From Panicum virgatum (taxonomy: Eukaryota > Streptophyta > Magnoliopsida > Poales > Poaceae), in assembly GCF_016808335.1 (NCBI RefSeq), contig NC_053137.1, forward strand, positions 48,413,781 to 48,477,780: DNA of 64,000 bases, given 5' to 3'. A program made the translations under genes and the position numbers. The notes under the pieces are model-generated. The model did no database searches. It saw nothing but the letters and a program-made list of their open reading frames with translations, and was not told the origin of the DNA. Of the stretch, positions 54,121 to 64,000 are shown piece after piece; within the stretch, counting starts at the first letter, position 1; every line of letters begins with the position of its first letter.

Positions 54121-55516
54121 GGACACACCGGTCCGACCGGTCGGCGATACCGGTCTGACCGCCCAGACCGGTCCAGAGACCGGTCTGACCGGTGATGCAG
54201 CTGTTAGTTCTGATTCGGCTAAAAAAGATGATTCAATCGTCTCGGCCGAAGCCCAGGATTGGAGGGTTCCTCTTATGTCGTATTTGAGAGATCCTGGTCG
54301 TGGCGCAGAGAGAAATATTCGGCGTTTGGCTTTCAAGTATGTTTTAATTGGCGACGAACTTTATCGTCGAACTGCCGAAGATTTGCTCCTCAAAGGTTTA
54401 GACTCGGATCAGGCCCGGATTGCTATGGGTGAGGTTCATGAAGGTATTTGTGGTACTCATCAATCGGCTCCTAAGATGAAGTGGTTACTTAGAAGAGCTG
54501 GTTTTTATTGGCCCACCATGCTACCCGATTGTTTCAAGTACTATAAAGGATGTGAAGAATGTCAACGGTTTGGTGATTTGCAATTGGTTCCTGCTGCGTT
54601 GATGCATCCTATTATTAAACCATGGTTGTTCCGAGGTTGGGGGTTGGATTTCATTGGGCAAATTAATCCTCCATCTTCAAAGGGGCATCGCTTCATGTTG
54701 GTTGCTACGGATTATTTCACTAAATGGACCGAAGCGGTTCCTTTGAAGAATATGACGCATAAAGAGGTAATTGAGTTTATTACTGAGCATATTATTCATA
54801 GATTCGGCATTCCATAAACTTTGACAACGGATCAAGGCACTTCATTTATACCAAAACAGGTGCGTGCCTTTGCGGAATCTTACAAGATTAGATTGCTCAA
54901 TTCCTCTCCATACTATGCTCAGGTCAATGGGCAGGCCGAGTCTAGTAATAAGATTTTGATCAAACTTGTCAAGAAGAAGATAGAAGAAAATCCTAGGAGG
55001 TGGCATGAAGTGTTATCCGAAGCATTATGGGCTCATCGTATATCTAGACATGGTGCTACTAAGGTTACTCCTTTTGAGCTTGTGTATGGTCAAGAGGCCG
55101 TTTTACCCGTTGAGGTGAATCTGGACGCATATAGATTAGCAAAACAAAATGACCTCTCCGCTGTTGATTATCATGATATGATGATGGATAATATTGATGA
55201 GGTGACCGACAAGCGTTTGAAGGCTTTGAAGGAAATTGAGAAGGACAAGCTTCGGGTGGCTAGAGCCTACAACAAAAAGGTAAAACTTAAATCTTTTCAG
55301 GTTGGAGATCTAGTTTGGAAGACAATTTTGCCTCTTGGGATGAAAAGCAACAAGTTTGGCAAATGGTCGCCAAGTTCGGAGGGTCCCTACAAGATTATCA
55401 AGGTTATCTCCGGTAATTCATATATGATGGAGACGGTGCAAGGTGAGCGACTACCTAGAGCTATCAACGGGAGGTACTTGAAGAAATTTTATCCTAGCAT
55501 ATGGCAAAGTGCATGA
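54121..55516 (+). pseudogene. Integrase of the CCGGTC gypsy element
   Basis: Preceded by a CCGGTC-coded linker (TPVRPVGDTGLTAQTGPETG at about 54124). Zinc-binding H-H-C-C region (GEVHEGICGTHQSAPKMKWL, CEECQRFG), core with GWGLDFIGQINPPSSKGHRF, TTDQGTSF and GQAESSNKIL giving the D,D,E triad, and a GPF-like end (WSPSSEGPYKIIKVISGNSY). One TAA at 54815 interrupts the core. No chromodomain. Ends YLKKFYPSIWQSA, then TGA at 55514. Confidence 0.9.
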
Positions 55517-55648
55517 AGACAAAGACGGCCGGTATTATATATCGCCCTTAGTTTTGTTTTAAGACTTGTATGCTCTGTGTAAAACATGTACATCAGGATA
55601 GTTCTTGCTTTTTGGCTTGTGAATCTCACCAAAAAGCAGGGGGGCATA

Positions 55649-56000
55649 TGTTGACAGCCAAGTTTGGCATATGCTGAGGCCGACCGGTCTGACCGGTCGG
55701 CCCGGCCGGTTAGACCGGTCGGGTCTGTACAGTCCGAGTAGAATTAGTTTTTTTGTAAAGAGTCCTCATGTAATCCTACTCGTGAAGGGGTACGTCTTCC
55801 CCGGCCTATAAATATAAAGGCTAAGGCCGATTGAGGTTATTCCCAATCGAATCAATACAAAAAAATCGCATTAGTTTTACCTCTCAAACCCTAGTCTTTT
55901 CCAACCCTAGATTGCTTTCTTCCTTCGTCCCGGCGGCGTGTTGATGATCGTTCGCGCGTTCTAGCGCATTTGAGTGTGTTGGCGCGCTTCTGTGTCAACA
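55649..56000 (+). repeat. 3' LTR of the CCGGTC gypsy element
   Basis: 352 bp, matching the 5' LTR but missing about 176 bp in its 3' half, including one CCGGTC block. CCGGTC repeats remain at 55682-55722. Confidence 0.92.
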
Positions 56001-56005
56001 CTGCC

Positions 56006-56897
56006 CTGATCACTTCTTGCGATCAGGGCAGCATTGTTCTTGCTTTTACCTTGGTATTACTCGTACTGAAGCGTTTTTGATGACGAGTAGTGCTAGTTAT
56101 CCTGATGTTCGTAGCATGACCTTTAGTAAATTTATCATGCTCTTGTTGTTTATCATCTACGAATATCATGGTATCTCTACGTGATCATGTATTAATCTTA
56201 CACTAATTCTCATTGCATAGAGTTAGTCGCGTAGAGATAACACCCTGCTTCTTTTCTATCTAGTAGATCTAATCTATTATGGTTTGTTCTTATACTTAAG
56301 AATCGGCTTTGTATCTGCTAGGTTAGGCCTTGCAAACGGGTTGGACGATCCGGCGACATATTAGATGCTTTGCCTTGATCTTAATAGGGATTGATCTAGG
56401 AATCGGCTTTCGCTTATTCTTAGGCCTCTATTCTGGTTAAGGTTTGGTTATCTATTATGCTCGTTAGGCCTAACTACGTGTAGGATGTTCCGATCTAGCA
56501 GTGAAGCTTTTACCGTCGTGGATTGGATTAGCTAGATCTAATTGAAGCAGTTTTTGTAGTTATTTGCTTTATCTATTAATATCCAGATATGCAAATCTGA
56601 TCTGACACCGGGACTCGATCGGCTCTTTAAAGCCGATGTAAGAGTCGTCCCGGGGAGCCGACCATGGCTCGGACTAATGTTTACATGTGTTTGTGCATGC
56701 AGGCAAATCGTCGAAAGCACGTTCGCACCTTCCTGATCGGGTATAGGTCAGGTGGCACGCCCTGCATCTCCGGAAGCGTCGGCGTGTGCCAGGATCTGGG
56801 CTGTTGACCGAGGGACCGGTGCCAGCCAGCGCCCCGGCAGCCTCCCGGCTCTTCGTGTTGCCTGTCGCTACTCGCCGGTCGGTTTTGACCGACAACA
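56006..56897 (+). repeat. Family A 3' LTR, second part
   Basis: Continues from 47405 after the nested element (the CTGCC at 56001-56005 is the duplicated target). Closely matches 6826-7717 and ends GACCGACAACA. Confidence 0.9.
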
Positions 56898-58873
56898 GTT
56901 AGGCAAGATGACACATCAACTCGGTCCTTAATTGTGATAGGATGGATATCTCCGAACCTTCTTGCTCTACCACAACGGTACGAGCCTCCAACGCATGACA
57001 ATATACCCAGGGAATGCCGTTCATCCATCCCATCTTAACATTTTATTCTTTATAACCCAACTTCCCTTTTCTCAATACTCACGCATTTTCCTTTTTATAA
57101 AGCATGTTGTAACCATTTTTTAGTGTAATAAAACGAGTACCAGGTCCTAAGTGGAGCTCTAGCAGCAATCAACATCCAAATAGAATAAATCATATTTAGA
57201 CATTAATCTAGGTGGTCAAGGAATGGTTATAACAAATCAAGGGGTGGCTATTCAACTATGTTTTTAGTAGTCAAAGCATATGCAATTTAGTAAAGCAGGC
57301 CAATAGGTTGTGTTTGTAGAACTGGGTCAAAATATGCAATCAAAGGATGAGATTGAACTTGCCGTCTTCAAAGCTTTACGGGAGGTCCTGATTGAGGTAC
57401 TGTCCTTCGGGTTCGGGGTCGCGGTACTAGTCCTCGCACACCTGCTCACGATACTGCTCGTCGAAGGGTTCTTCCTCGGTCACTCCATGATCTACGGCGC
57501 ACACAAATAAACACCCAATAAATAAAAAGAAATAAACATTTTATCGTTGAGCTCGAATCAGGAATAACTTAAGAAACGATGGTAGAAAGAATATTTTTGG
57601 GAGATTTCTTAATCGCATGGCCGGAATTATGTTAGAAATGGCGTGGTAAAGTTTCGGGGCAAACAGAGGATTTTTAGCGCATGAAATGATAGATCGAAGA
57701 TGGGTTTAGGGGCTAAATAAGGATCCGAGGGCCTATTTGTAATTATTTCTGGGAGTGACAGGACTTGAATAGAATTTTGGAAAATGTTTGGGCAACTCTA
57801 AAATTAGGCCGGGACCTACTCATAAATATTTTATATAGTGGAGGGGCTTTTTCATTAGAAGAAATAAGAGAGGGGCTTCTTTGTAAATATTCTCGGGAGT
57901 GAAAGGACTTGGTTGAAATTTCTAAAAATATCCAAAGTATTCTGAAAAGGAGCAGGGACCTATTTGAGATTATGTTTATATAGTGGAGGGGTTATTTCTT
58001 AAATAGGGGAAACATGAAGGGCTTCTTTAGAAGAGAGTTAGAGAGGGGGGTTCTTATTGGAAATCAGGAAAGGGCAGGGGGTTTTGGGCAAAACTGCCCT
58101 CTCCTTCTTCTACCTCGGGACAGAACAGAGCAGGGGTCAGGGGGGGCGGCGGCGACCTGGCCGGCGGACTGCGAGCTCTGTAGCTCGTTAATGGCGGCGG
58201 GACCGGCGGTGACCCATGAAGCGACGTTGGGCGGTGGCGCATAGCATGGTGCTGTGGCGCGGACGCGATGGCGAGAGGACGAGAGGACGGAGGGGCGGCG
58301 CAAGCGGGAGGGGCGGCGGCTAATGGTGGGGCGCCGTGTGCGCTGCCGGCTCTGCTTCGCCGGCGAGCGCGAGGAGCGAGGTGGCCAAGGGGGTATGGCG
58401 CGCGCAGAGGGCGGGACGGCAAGCAGCGGCCGCAAGTGGGGGAGGCGGCGCCCAGGGAGGGGCTTGGCGCAGGGGGGGCGCCAAGCTCTACTCGTGCAGC
58501 GCGTGGGAGGAAAGGAGGAGGAGGGAGAAGGAGGAAAGGGAAGGAGGGAGGAAAAGAAAAAAAAAGAAAAGTGAAAGAGAGAGAGAGAAAGAGAGAGAGA
58601 GAGAGCTGTTGGTGCGATTCGCGGCGGAGGTCGTCCACGCGCATGCTGCGACGTTCGGCCGGTCGACGACGCGCACGCGGAACGAGAAAAAGGGGAACAC
58701 AATGACGGGGATTGAATTCAGGTGTCGGAACGGCGGATCATCGGAAAAAGATTTCGGGGAATCAAGAGCTCGGGCAGGAAAGAATTTGGAATGATTTGAG
58801 CTCAGCGACGAAAAAGATTTTGAAAATGATTGTTAGCGAGTGATTTGTCTTGGTAAATTTTCGGGATGTTACA
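56898..58873 (-). repeat. Chromovirus 3' LTR, proximal part
   Basis: On the minus strand it begins TGTAACATCCCGAAAATT at 58873, just behind a polypurine tract (AAGTGGGGTAGGTTT). It includes a GC-rich, GA/TC-microsatellite stretch (58260-58620) and the segment AAGATGGGATGGATGAACGG typical of this LTR group. Open frames here are compositional. Confidence 0.8.
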
Positions 58874-59805
58874 AACCTACCCCACTTAAAATGAATCTCG
58901 TCCTCGAGATTCAACTGAGTTATGAACAAATGGGGAAATTCTTTCTTTAACGCATCTTCGCGTTCCCACGTAGCTTCTCCTACTCCGTGTCTGCTCCATT
59001 GCACTCTGCAAATCCGTACTTCTGAGTTCCTTGTTTTTTTTGTGACAGTGTCCAGAATTTTGACAGGTACTTCTTGATACCGAAGATCCTTTTGCAGATC
59101 GACTGTTTCCACTGGTACTATTTTTTCTTCAGGAACCCTCAAGCACTTTCTGAGCTGAGACACATGAAATACCGGATGTATATATGACATTTCCTCGGGC
59201 AGTTGAATACGGTAGGCTACCGCTCCAACTCTTTTAACTACTCGGTAAGGTCCAATATACCGAGGGGCTAATTTTCCTTGGACTTGAAACCTTCGAGTTC
59301 CTCGAATCGGAGAGACCTTAAGGTATACAAAATCTCCAACCTCAGAACATAATTCTCTTCTTCGCTTGTCTGCATAACTCTTCTGCCGTGATTGAACTGC
59401 TTTTAGCTTCTCTCTAATCTCAGCCACACGGTCTTCTGTCTCTTTTATGAGAGCTGGTCCGGTTAAAGTACGTTCCCCTACTTTTGACCACATCAAAGGG
59501 GTCCTGCACTTTCTTCCGTAGAGAGCCTCAAATGGCGACATGCCTAGGCTTGCCTTATAACTGTTGTTGTATGAGAACTCCGCATAGGGCAAACTCTATT
59601 CCCAATCTTTACCATAGGTAAGGACACATGCCCTTAACATATCCTCCATAATTTGGTTTACCCTTTCAGTCTGTCCATCAGTCTGCGGGTGATAGGCCGA
59701 ACTAAAATCCAACTTTGTGCCCATGGCTTTATGCAGGCTTTTCCAAAACTTAGAGGTAAATTGGGTCCCTCTATCTGAAACGATTTTGCTGGGCACACCA
59801 TGCAA
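58762..59805 (-). pseudogene. Chromovirus integrase end and chromodomain
   Basis: 59805-59596 is the integrase core (SDRGTQFTSKFWKSLHKAMG, AYHPQTDGQTERVNQIMEDM) with an in-frame stop at 59593. 59592-58762 follows with EFSYNNSYKASLGMSPFEAL, YGRKCRTPL, the GPY/F region (KLAPRYIGPYRVVKRVGAVA) and a C-terminal chromodomain (QEVPVKILDTVTKK, VQWSRHGVGEATWEREDALK). The chromodomain identifies a chromovirus; the sequence style fits Tekay/Del. Confidence 0.9.
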
Positions 59806-60751
59806 CTTTACTATGTTATTAACATAGAGCTAGGCTAGCTTTTCTCCTCCATAGTTGGTTCGTATGGGTAGGAAGTGAGCGACTTTGGTGAGCCGGTCCA
59901 CTATTACCCAAATGGAATCATAACCTTTCTGGGTCTTGGGCAATCCTACCACAAAATCCATTCCTATCTCGTCCCATTTCCAAACTGGGATAGGCAGGGG
60001 TTGTAGTAATCCTGCTGGCTTCTGATGCTCAGCTTTGATCCTTTGACATGTGTCGCAATGGGCCACGAACTGGGCAATGTCCAACTTCTTTCCATTCCAC
60101 CAATACTTTTGTTTTAAATCCAAATACATTTTGGTGGACCCTGGGTGAATGGAATATGCCGAGTTATGAGCCTCGTCCATGATCATTTGCCGGAAGTCCC
60201 CTTCTTTGGGCACACAAATTCTATTCCTGTACCACAAGGTTCTTTTTTTGTCTACTCGAAAATCTGGTGCTTTGTTTTCTCCAGTATGTTTGCGGATTCT
60301 CATTAAATCCTTGTCCGATCCTTGGGCTTTTCTGATTCTGTCCTCCAGGGTGGGTTGGATACTCAGCTTGTGGCTAGAGCCTCGAGGGACAATGTACACA
60401 TTCAATCGTGCCATTTCCTCTTGCAGATGGGCATCTTTGGGTCCATAAGATTTCTGGCATAAGGCATCGGCTACCACGTTAGCTTTGCCGGGGGTGGTAA
60501 TGGATTTCTAGATTGTAATCCTTGACCAATTCCAGCCACCTTCTTTGCCTTAAATTCAAATCTGGTTGGGTGAAAATGTACTTCAGACTCTTATGGTCAG
60601 TGTAAATCTCACACTTATTCCCGATCAGATAATATCTCCAGATTTTGAGGGCATGTACTACGGCTGCAAATTCCAAATCATGTGTTGGGTAATTCTGCTC
60701 ATGAGGCCTAAGTTGGCGGGAAGCATATGCAACTACTTTCCCATCTTGCAT
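59806..60751 (-). pseudogene. Chromovirus RNase H and integrase N-terminus
   Basis: 60751-60479: RNase H ([58 protein letters not shown]). 60477-59830: the end of RNase H (VVADALCQK), the integrase zinc finger (H-H-C-C, with HPGSTKMYLDLKQKYWW and CDTCQRIKAEHQK) and the start of the core (WDEIGMDFVVGLPKTQKGYD, VDRLTKVAHFLPI). Frameshift at about 60478 and a stop at 59830. Confidence 0.88.
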
Positions 60752-60782
60752 AAGGACACACCCTAAACCTTGTCGGGATGCA

Positions 60783-62573
60783 TCACAATAGACGACAAAA
60801 GTCCCGATGGATATCCGGTAGGGTCAGCACTGGGGCGGTCGTCAACCTTTTCTTCAATTCTTGGAAGCTCCTTTCACAGGACTCTGTCCAAACAAACTTC
60901 TTTTCCTTCTTAAGCAGCTCCGTCATGGGCCGGGCGATTTTAGAGAATCCTTCAATAAATCTCTGATAATACCCAGCTAAACCAAGGAAGCTTCTGATTT
61001 CACTAACATTGGTTGGCTGCTGCCAATTGGAAACTGCCTCAACCTTCTCGGGGTCGACTGCTACTCCTTCTGCGGTAAAAATATGACCAAGAAAGGCTAC
61101 TTTCTCGAGCCAAAACTCACACTTGCTGAACTTGGCATATAGCCTATGTGCTCTTAGCTTTTCCAGGACCACCCTAAGGTGTTGCTCATGCTCTTCAGCA
61201 CTTTTGGAGTAGATGAGTATGTCATCAATAAAGACTACGACAAACTTATCCAACTCGTCCATAAAAACCTTGTTCATGAGGTTCATGAAATAAGCAGGTG
61301 CATTAGTGAGTCCAAATAACATCACAGTAAACTAAAACTTCTCATAACAGGTGACAAAAGTTGTCTTTGAGATGTCACTTCCCTTAATCATGAGCTGATA
61401 ATATCCTGACCTCAGATCAATCTTGGACAAGTACTTGGCTCCTTTTAGCTGATCAAAAAGATCATCAATCCTAGGGAGGGGATACTTATTCTTGATGGTA
61501 ACCTCATTCAGTGCACGGTAATCTACACAAAACCTCATACTTCCATCCTTCTTCTTGACAAATAGGACTGGGGCTCTCCACGGGGATGAACTAGGCCTGA
61601 TAAAACCACTTTGTTGTAACTCTTCTAGTTGTTTCTTCAGCTCTGCTAGTTCTGAGGCTGCCATCCTATAGGGTGTCTTGGCAATAGGGAAGGTTCCGGG
61701 GATAAGTTCTATGACAAACTCTATATCTCTGTCTGGTGGCATTCCGGGGAGTTCTTCCAGAAAAACATCAGGGTACTCATTCACAACTAAAACTCCTAGG
61801 GATTTCCCATCCATACTGAAAACCATTGGGTTTGGTCCACTTCCCCCAGTATGGCGGGTTACTTGTATCCTATCTGAGTTGGTTAGGTGTACTACCTTAT
61901 CAGCACAACCTATGAGACCATTGTGTAGGCTCAACCAGTCCATTCCAAGAATCACATCTATTCCTTTAGACTTAAGTACTACTAGATCGGCTAAAAATTC
62001 TACCCCACTTAAGTTGATCCTTACCCGTAAACAACCAAATTGGCATTTGATGTCACCTCCGGGCGTCCGGGTTAATAGGGGTGTTTTTAGTAGTACTGTA
62101 GGTACTTTATGTTTATCCACAAAGCTTGACGATATAAATGAGTGTGATGCTCTAGAATCGAATAATACTATTGCCAGAGTTGAGCTGACTAGGAACTCAC
62201 CAAGTACCACTCCTTGTGCACCCTGAGCCTCTTGCGCGTTGATGTGGTTGATGCGGGCTCGTCCATAAGGCTGCTGGCTGTTGTTGTTGCCCTTGTTGTT
62301 GCTACCGATGGGGACACGGTTGGCTCCGGATATAGGTGGCCTAGGCCCATTCACCGAGTTGGAGAAGACCGATGCAGCAGGCTTGTTTTTGGCATACGGG
62401 CAGTTGGCAATGTAATGCCCTGTCTCACGGCAGTTGAAACAGGCTCTAGCATTGTTGTTGTTGGTGGTGACTTGGCTGGCATTGTTCTGCAAGGCTTTCA
62501 TGGTGTTCTGGCTCCGAAACTCTGTGTTAGGGGCCTGGGGGCCTGTCACTTGGGACTGAGTCCTATACTGCAT
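60783..62573 (-). pseudogene. Chromovirus zinc knuckle, protease and reverse transcriptase
   Basis: 62573-61332: zinc knuckle [14 protein letters not shown]; protease with [12 protein letters not shown], where the active-site triad reads Asp-Ser-Arg instead of Asp-Ser-Gly, and later [18 protein letters not shown] start with [40 protein letters not shown] and [17 protein letters not shown] at 61332 interrupts. 61325-60783 continues with [19 protein letters not shown], the catalytic [10 protein letters not shown] and the thumb ([20 protein letters not shown]). Broken, and probably catalytically dead at protease. Confidence 0.9.
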
Positions 62574-62579
62574 TGGGGC

Positions 62580-63463
62580 CTAAGATCTTGGTGCAATATA
62601 GCTGGAGCTTCTTGGTCTCTGGAAGCGGTTCTGCTGGCGGGCCTTACTTTCCAGGAACTTACGCTTGTTTTCTTTCCTTTCTTCAGCTTTGGCCCTTTCT
62701 GTGAGAATGGCCATGTTCATCAGAGTATTGAAGTCCCGGTATATTTGAGGGGTAAGCAAGGTCCGGAGTTCTGGGCTTAATCCCTTCTTGAACATGTCCT
62801 GCTTTTTCCATCCTTATCCACTTCCTCTGGTGCATAGCGGGTAAGTTCCATGAACTGGTTGGTGTATTCTTCCACAGACATGCTCTCTTGCTGCAGTGCG
62901 CGGAACTCATCCGCCTTGCGCTTCATGGTGGCTGCAGGGATATGGTAGCGATGGAACTCTTTCACAAATTCGTTCCAAGTGATGGTGGTGGCATCTTCAG
63001 CAGCGGCACAGTAATTCTCCCACCAAGCTAAGGCAGTTCCTGTGAGTTGGTGAGCTGCCAGAAGAACTTTGTCTCGGTCTTGGCATTCGAATGGCTCGAG
63101 CTTCCTTTCGATCACACGCAGCCAGTCATCTGCCTCCAAGGGATTGCTGGATCCGGCAAAGGTGGGTGGCTTGGTTCTCAGGAAAGCTGTCAGCTTTTCA
63201 TTCATGGTCTGCTCTCGTGGCCGCTTATTGACGATGGCATTGGCTAGGGCTTCCAGTATGAGGGTCTGATTGTTTACCGCCTGTGCCAGGTCCCCGACAG
63301 GTGGAGGTGGTGGCAGTGGCACTTCTCCATGGTTTCCTCCTCCTTTCTGGCTCACTTCGTGTTCTCTGAGAGGGTCCTGTCCATGCCCATTTTGCGGTCC
63401 TCCTGCGCTAGGGGCTGCAGAGTTCCGACTGTGGGAGGCTCTTGAACCGTGTCGGGAAGCCAT
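62580..63463 (-). pseudogene. Chromovirus gag
   Basis: ATG at 63463 (MASRHGSRASHSRNSAAPSA). Retrotrans_gag domain: FLRTKPPTFAGSSNPLEADD, WLRVIERKLEPFECQDRDKV, WNEFVKEFHRYHIPAATMKR and VEEYTNQFMELTRYAPEEVD. A frameshift near 62790 leads to MFKKGLSPELRTLLTPQIYR and a basic tail, with a stop at 62580 before the zinc knuckle. Confidence 0.88.
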
Positions 63464-64000
63464 CTATAGATTGGATAGAGTTTTTGTGAGACTGGGATTA
63501 GGATTAATTGATGTTTAAGTTATTTCGTTCGTATTTTTGAAAAGGCAGAATCCACCTCCTGCCGAAGGCACACCCACTCATGAGAACTGACCACGAAATT
63601 TTTATAGAAATACTAGAGTTACAAGAACAAACCACCATAAAAATTTCACAGCAATACATGGCTTCAATCATCAGTTAAGAAAAAGATAAACCAACTAGTC
63701 TTTATTTACCTAGTGACACAAATAAATTTATACAGCAAAACCTTTCAACAAACATCCACCATATTTTGATTCTAATGCATAGAGCTACTCTCAAGGATTC
63801 CAAAACATCAAAGTTTATATTTTTCTGAATTTCCTACGAATTTCTATGGAATTTCAAAGTTTACAGCAAAAATTACAAAGGGGCCCTTGCTGCTACTATT
63901 CAACTGAGTCTAGGGCTATTCAAATAACCCCCTGGGTTTTTTATTCTTCTCACCCGAGATCCCTAGCCGAGGTCAGAGCAGGGGCAAGGCGTTGACCGGC
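63464..64000 (-). other. Chromovirus leader region
   Basis: AT-rich, non-coding sequence upstream of gag on the minus strand. No primer site or LTR end is recognisable before the window ends. Confidence 0.45.

Larger units (their letters stand above)
47406..56000 (+). mobile_element. Ty3/gypsy retrotransposon with dual RNase H and CCGGTC repeats (8.6 kb)
   Basis: LTRs at 47406-47933 and 55649-56000, with terminal TGTTGACA/TGTCAACA and a perfect 5-bp duplication CTGCC (47401-47405, 56001-56005). Primer site TGGCGACTCCGCTGGGGA at 47941, polypurine tract AAAAAGCAGGGGGGCATA before the 3' LTR. Gag, protease, RT, RNase H, second RNase H and integrase are all present in order, with a few stops and frameshifts. 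The domain order places it in or near the Tat lineage. Confidence 0.95.
45803..56897 (+). mobile_element. Family A LTR retrotransposon, deleted, hosting another element
   Basis: A truncated 5' LTR (45803-46345, matching the last 560 bp of 6498-7717), a short internal remnant (46346-46761), a polypurine stretch (CTTGGGGGGCA) and a 3' LTR beginning TGTTATCGCC at 46762. The 3' LTR is split at 47405 by the CCGGTC gypsy element and resumes at 56006, ending GACCGACAACA at 56897. No coding sequence is recognisable in the remnant. The left junction has lost the LTR start, so no target duplication can be tested. Confidence 0.82.
45178..64000 (-). mobile_element. Tekay/Del-type chromovirus (Ty3/gypsy), minus strand, extends past the window
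   Basis: Read on the minus strand: leader (64000-63464), gag (63463-62580), zinc knuckle, protease, RT, RNase H, integrase and chromodomain (62573-58762), polypurine tract, then a 3' LTR that begins TGTAACATCCCGAAAATT at 58873. The LTR continues to 56898, is interrupted by a family A element (45803-56897), and resumes at 45802 down to about 45178, where it ends near GTGGGGACGCTTCA. Net LTR length is about 2.6 kb. The 5' LTR is not in the window and I see no TGGTATCAGA-type primer site in 63464-64000. Confidence 0.85.

Noticed and set aside
58054..58794. Arg/Gly- and Ser/Leu-rich proteins
   Set aside because: They fall in the GC-rich and GA-repeat part of the chromovirus LTR and are not conserved coding sequence.

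Overview
This is nuclear DNA from a grass (Poaceae), probably a panicoid. GC-rich, largely intron-poor genes with plant-specific families sit in a sea of nested LTR retrotransposons, Mutator and hAT relics, and MITEs typical of grass genomes. I found no prokaryotic operon, CRISPR array, rRNA gene or tRNA gene.

Four host genes can be read. (1) A MIZ1/DUF617 protein at 2009-2743 (+). (2) A J-domain-like protein with a proline-rich middle, a zinc ribbon and an AT-hook-like tail at 8097-9497 (+). (3) A bHLH-ACT transcription factor of the bHLH30/106 type, two exons, at 19394-20132 (+). (4) A nine-exon beta-carbonic anhydrase of 308 residues at 20936-24399 (-), whose exon phases all close. Genes 3 and 4 are convergent. 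They are unrelated in function and do not form a cluster.

Left half (1-33 kb): a decayed Ty1/copia 3' end (1-1621); a foldback MITE (4059-4414); a solo LTR of 'family A' (6498-7717); a LINE tail (10317-10515); a 5'-truncated ZMYM-type hAT transposase (12104-13309, -). Next is a Mutator-like element with 230-bp TIRs (13614-17938) that carries a plant-mobile-domain gene facing the N-terminal part of a MuDR-type transposase and is itself split by a second family A solo LTR (15081-16303). Beyond it are a Stowaway MITE in a carbonic anhydrase intron, an 8-bp-TSD hAT MITE (25796-25948), and a 2.64-kb TG..CA element with a CCCCG duplication that is full of GCGGACNGTCCGC palindromes (29936-32575).

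Right half (33-64 kb): a Tat-type Ty3/gypsy element with LTRs at both ends and a GGACC duplication (33673-42149). It has lost gag, protease and RT, but keeps RNase H/integrase, 80-bp tandem repeats and a long antisense ORF. Then comes a three-level nest: a Tekay/Del-type chromovirus on the minus strand (45178 to the window end), its 3' LTR split by a deleted family A element (45803-56897), whose own 3' LTR is split by an 8.6-kb gypsy element (47406-56000, TSD CTGCC). This last element has a 9-bp ACCGGTCAG motif repeated in its LTRs and in all three reading frames of its polyprotein linkers.

No new host defence or metabolic system is visible. The most unusual signals are within the mobile elements: the PMD-carrying MULE, the ACCGGTCAG linker repeats, and a Tat element with a 42-nt tRNA-like primer site that recurs as an inverted copy after integrase.
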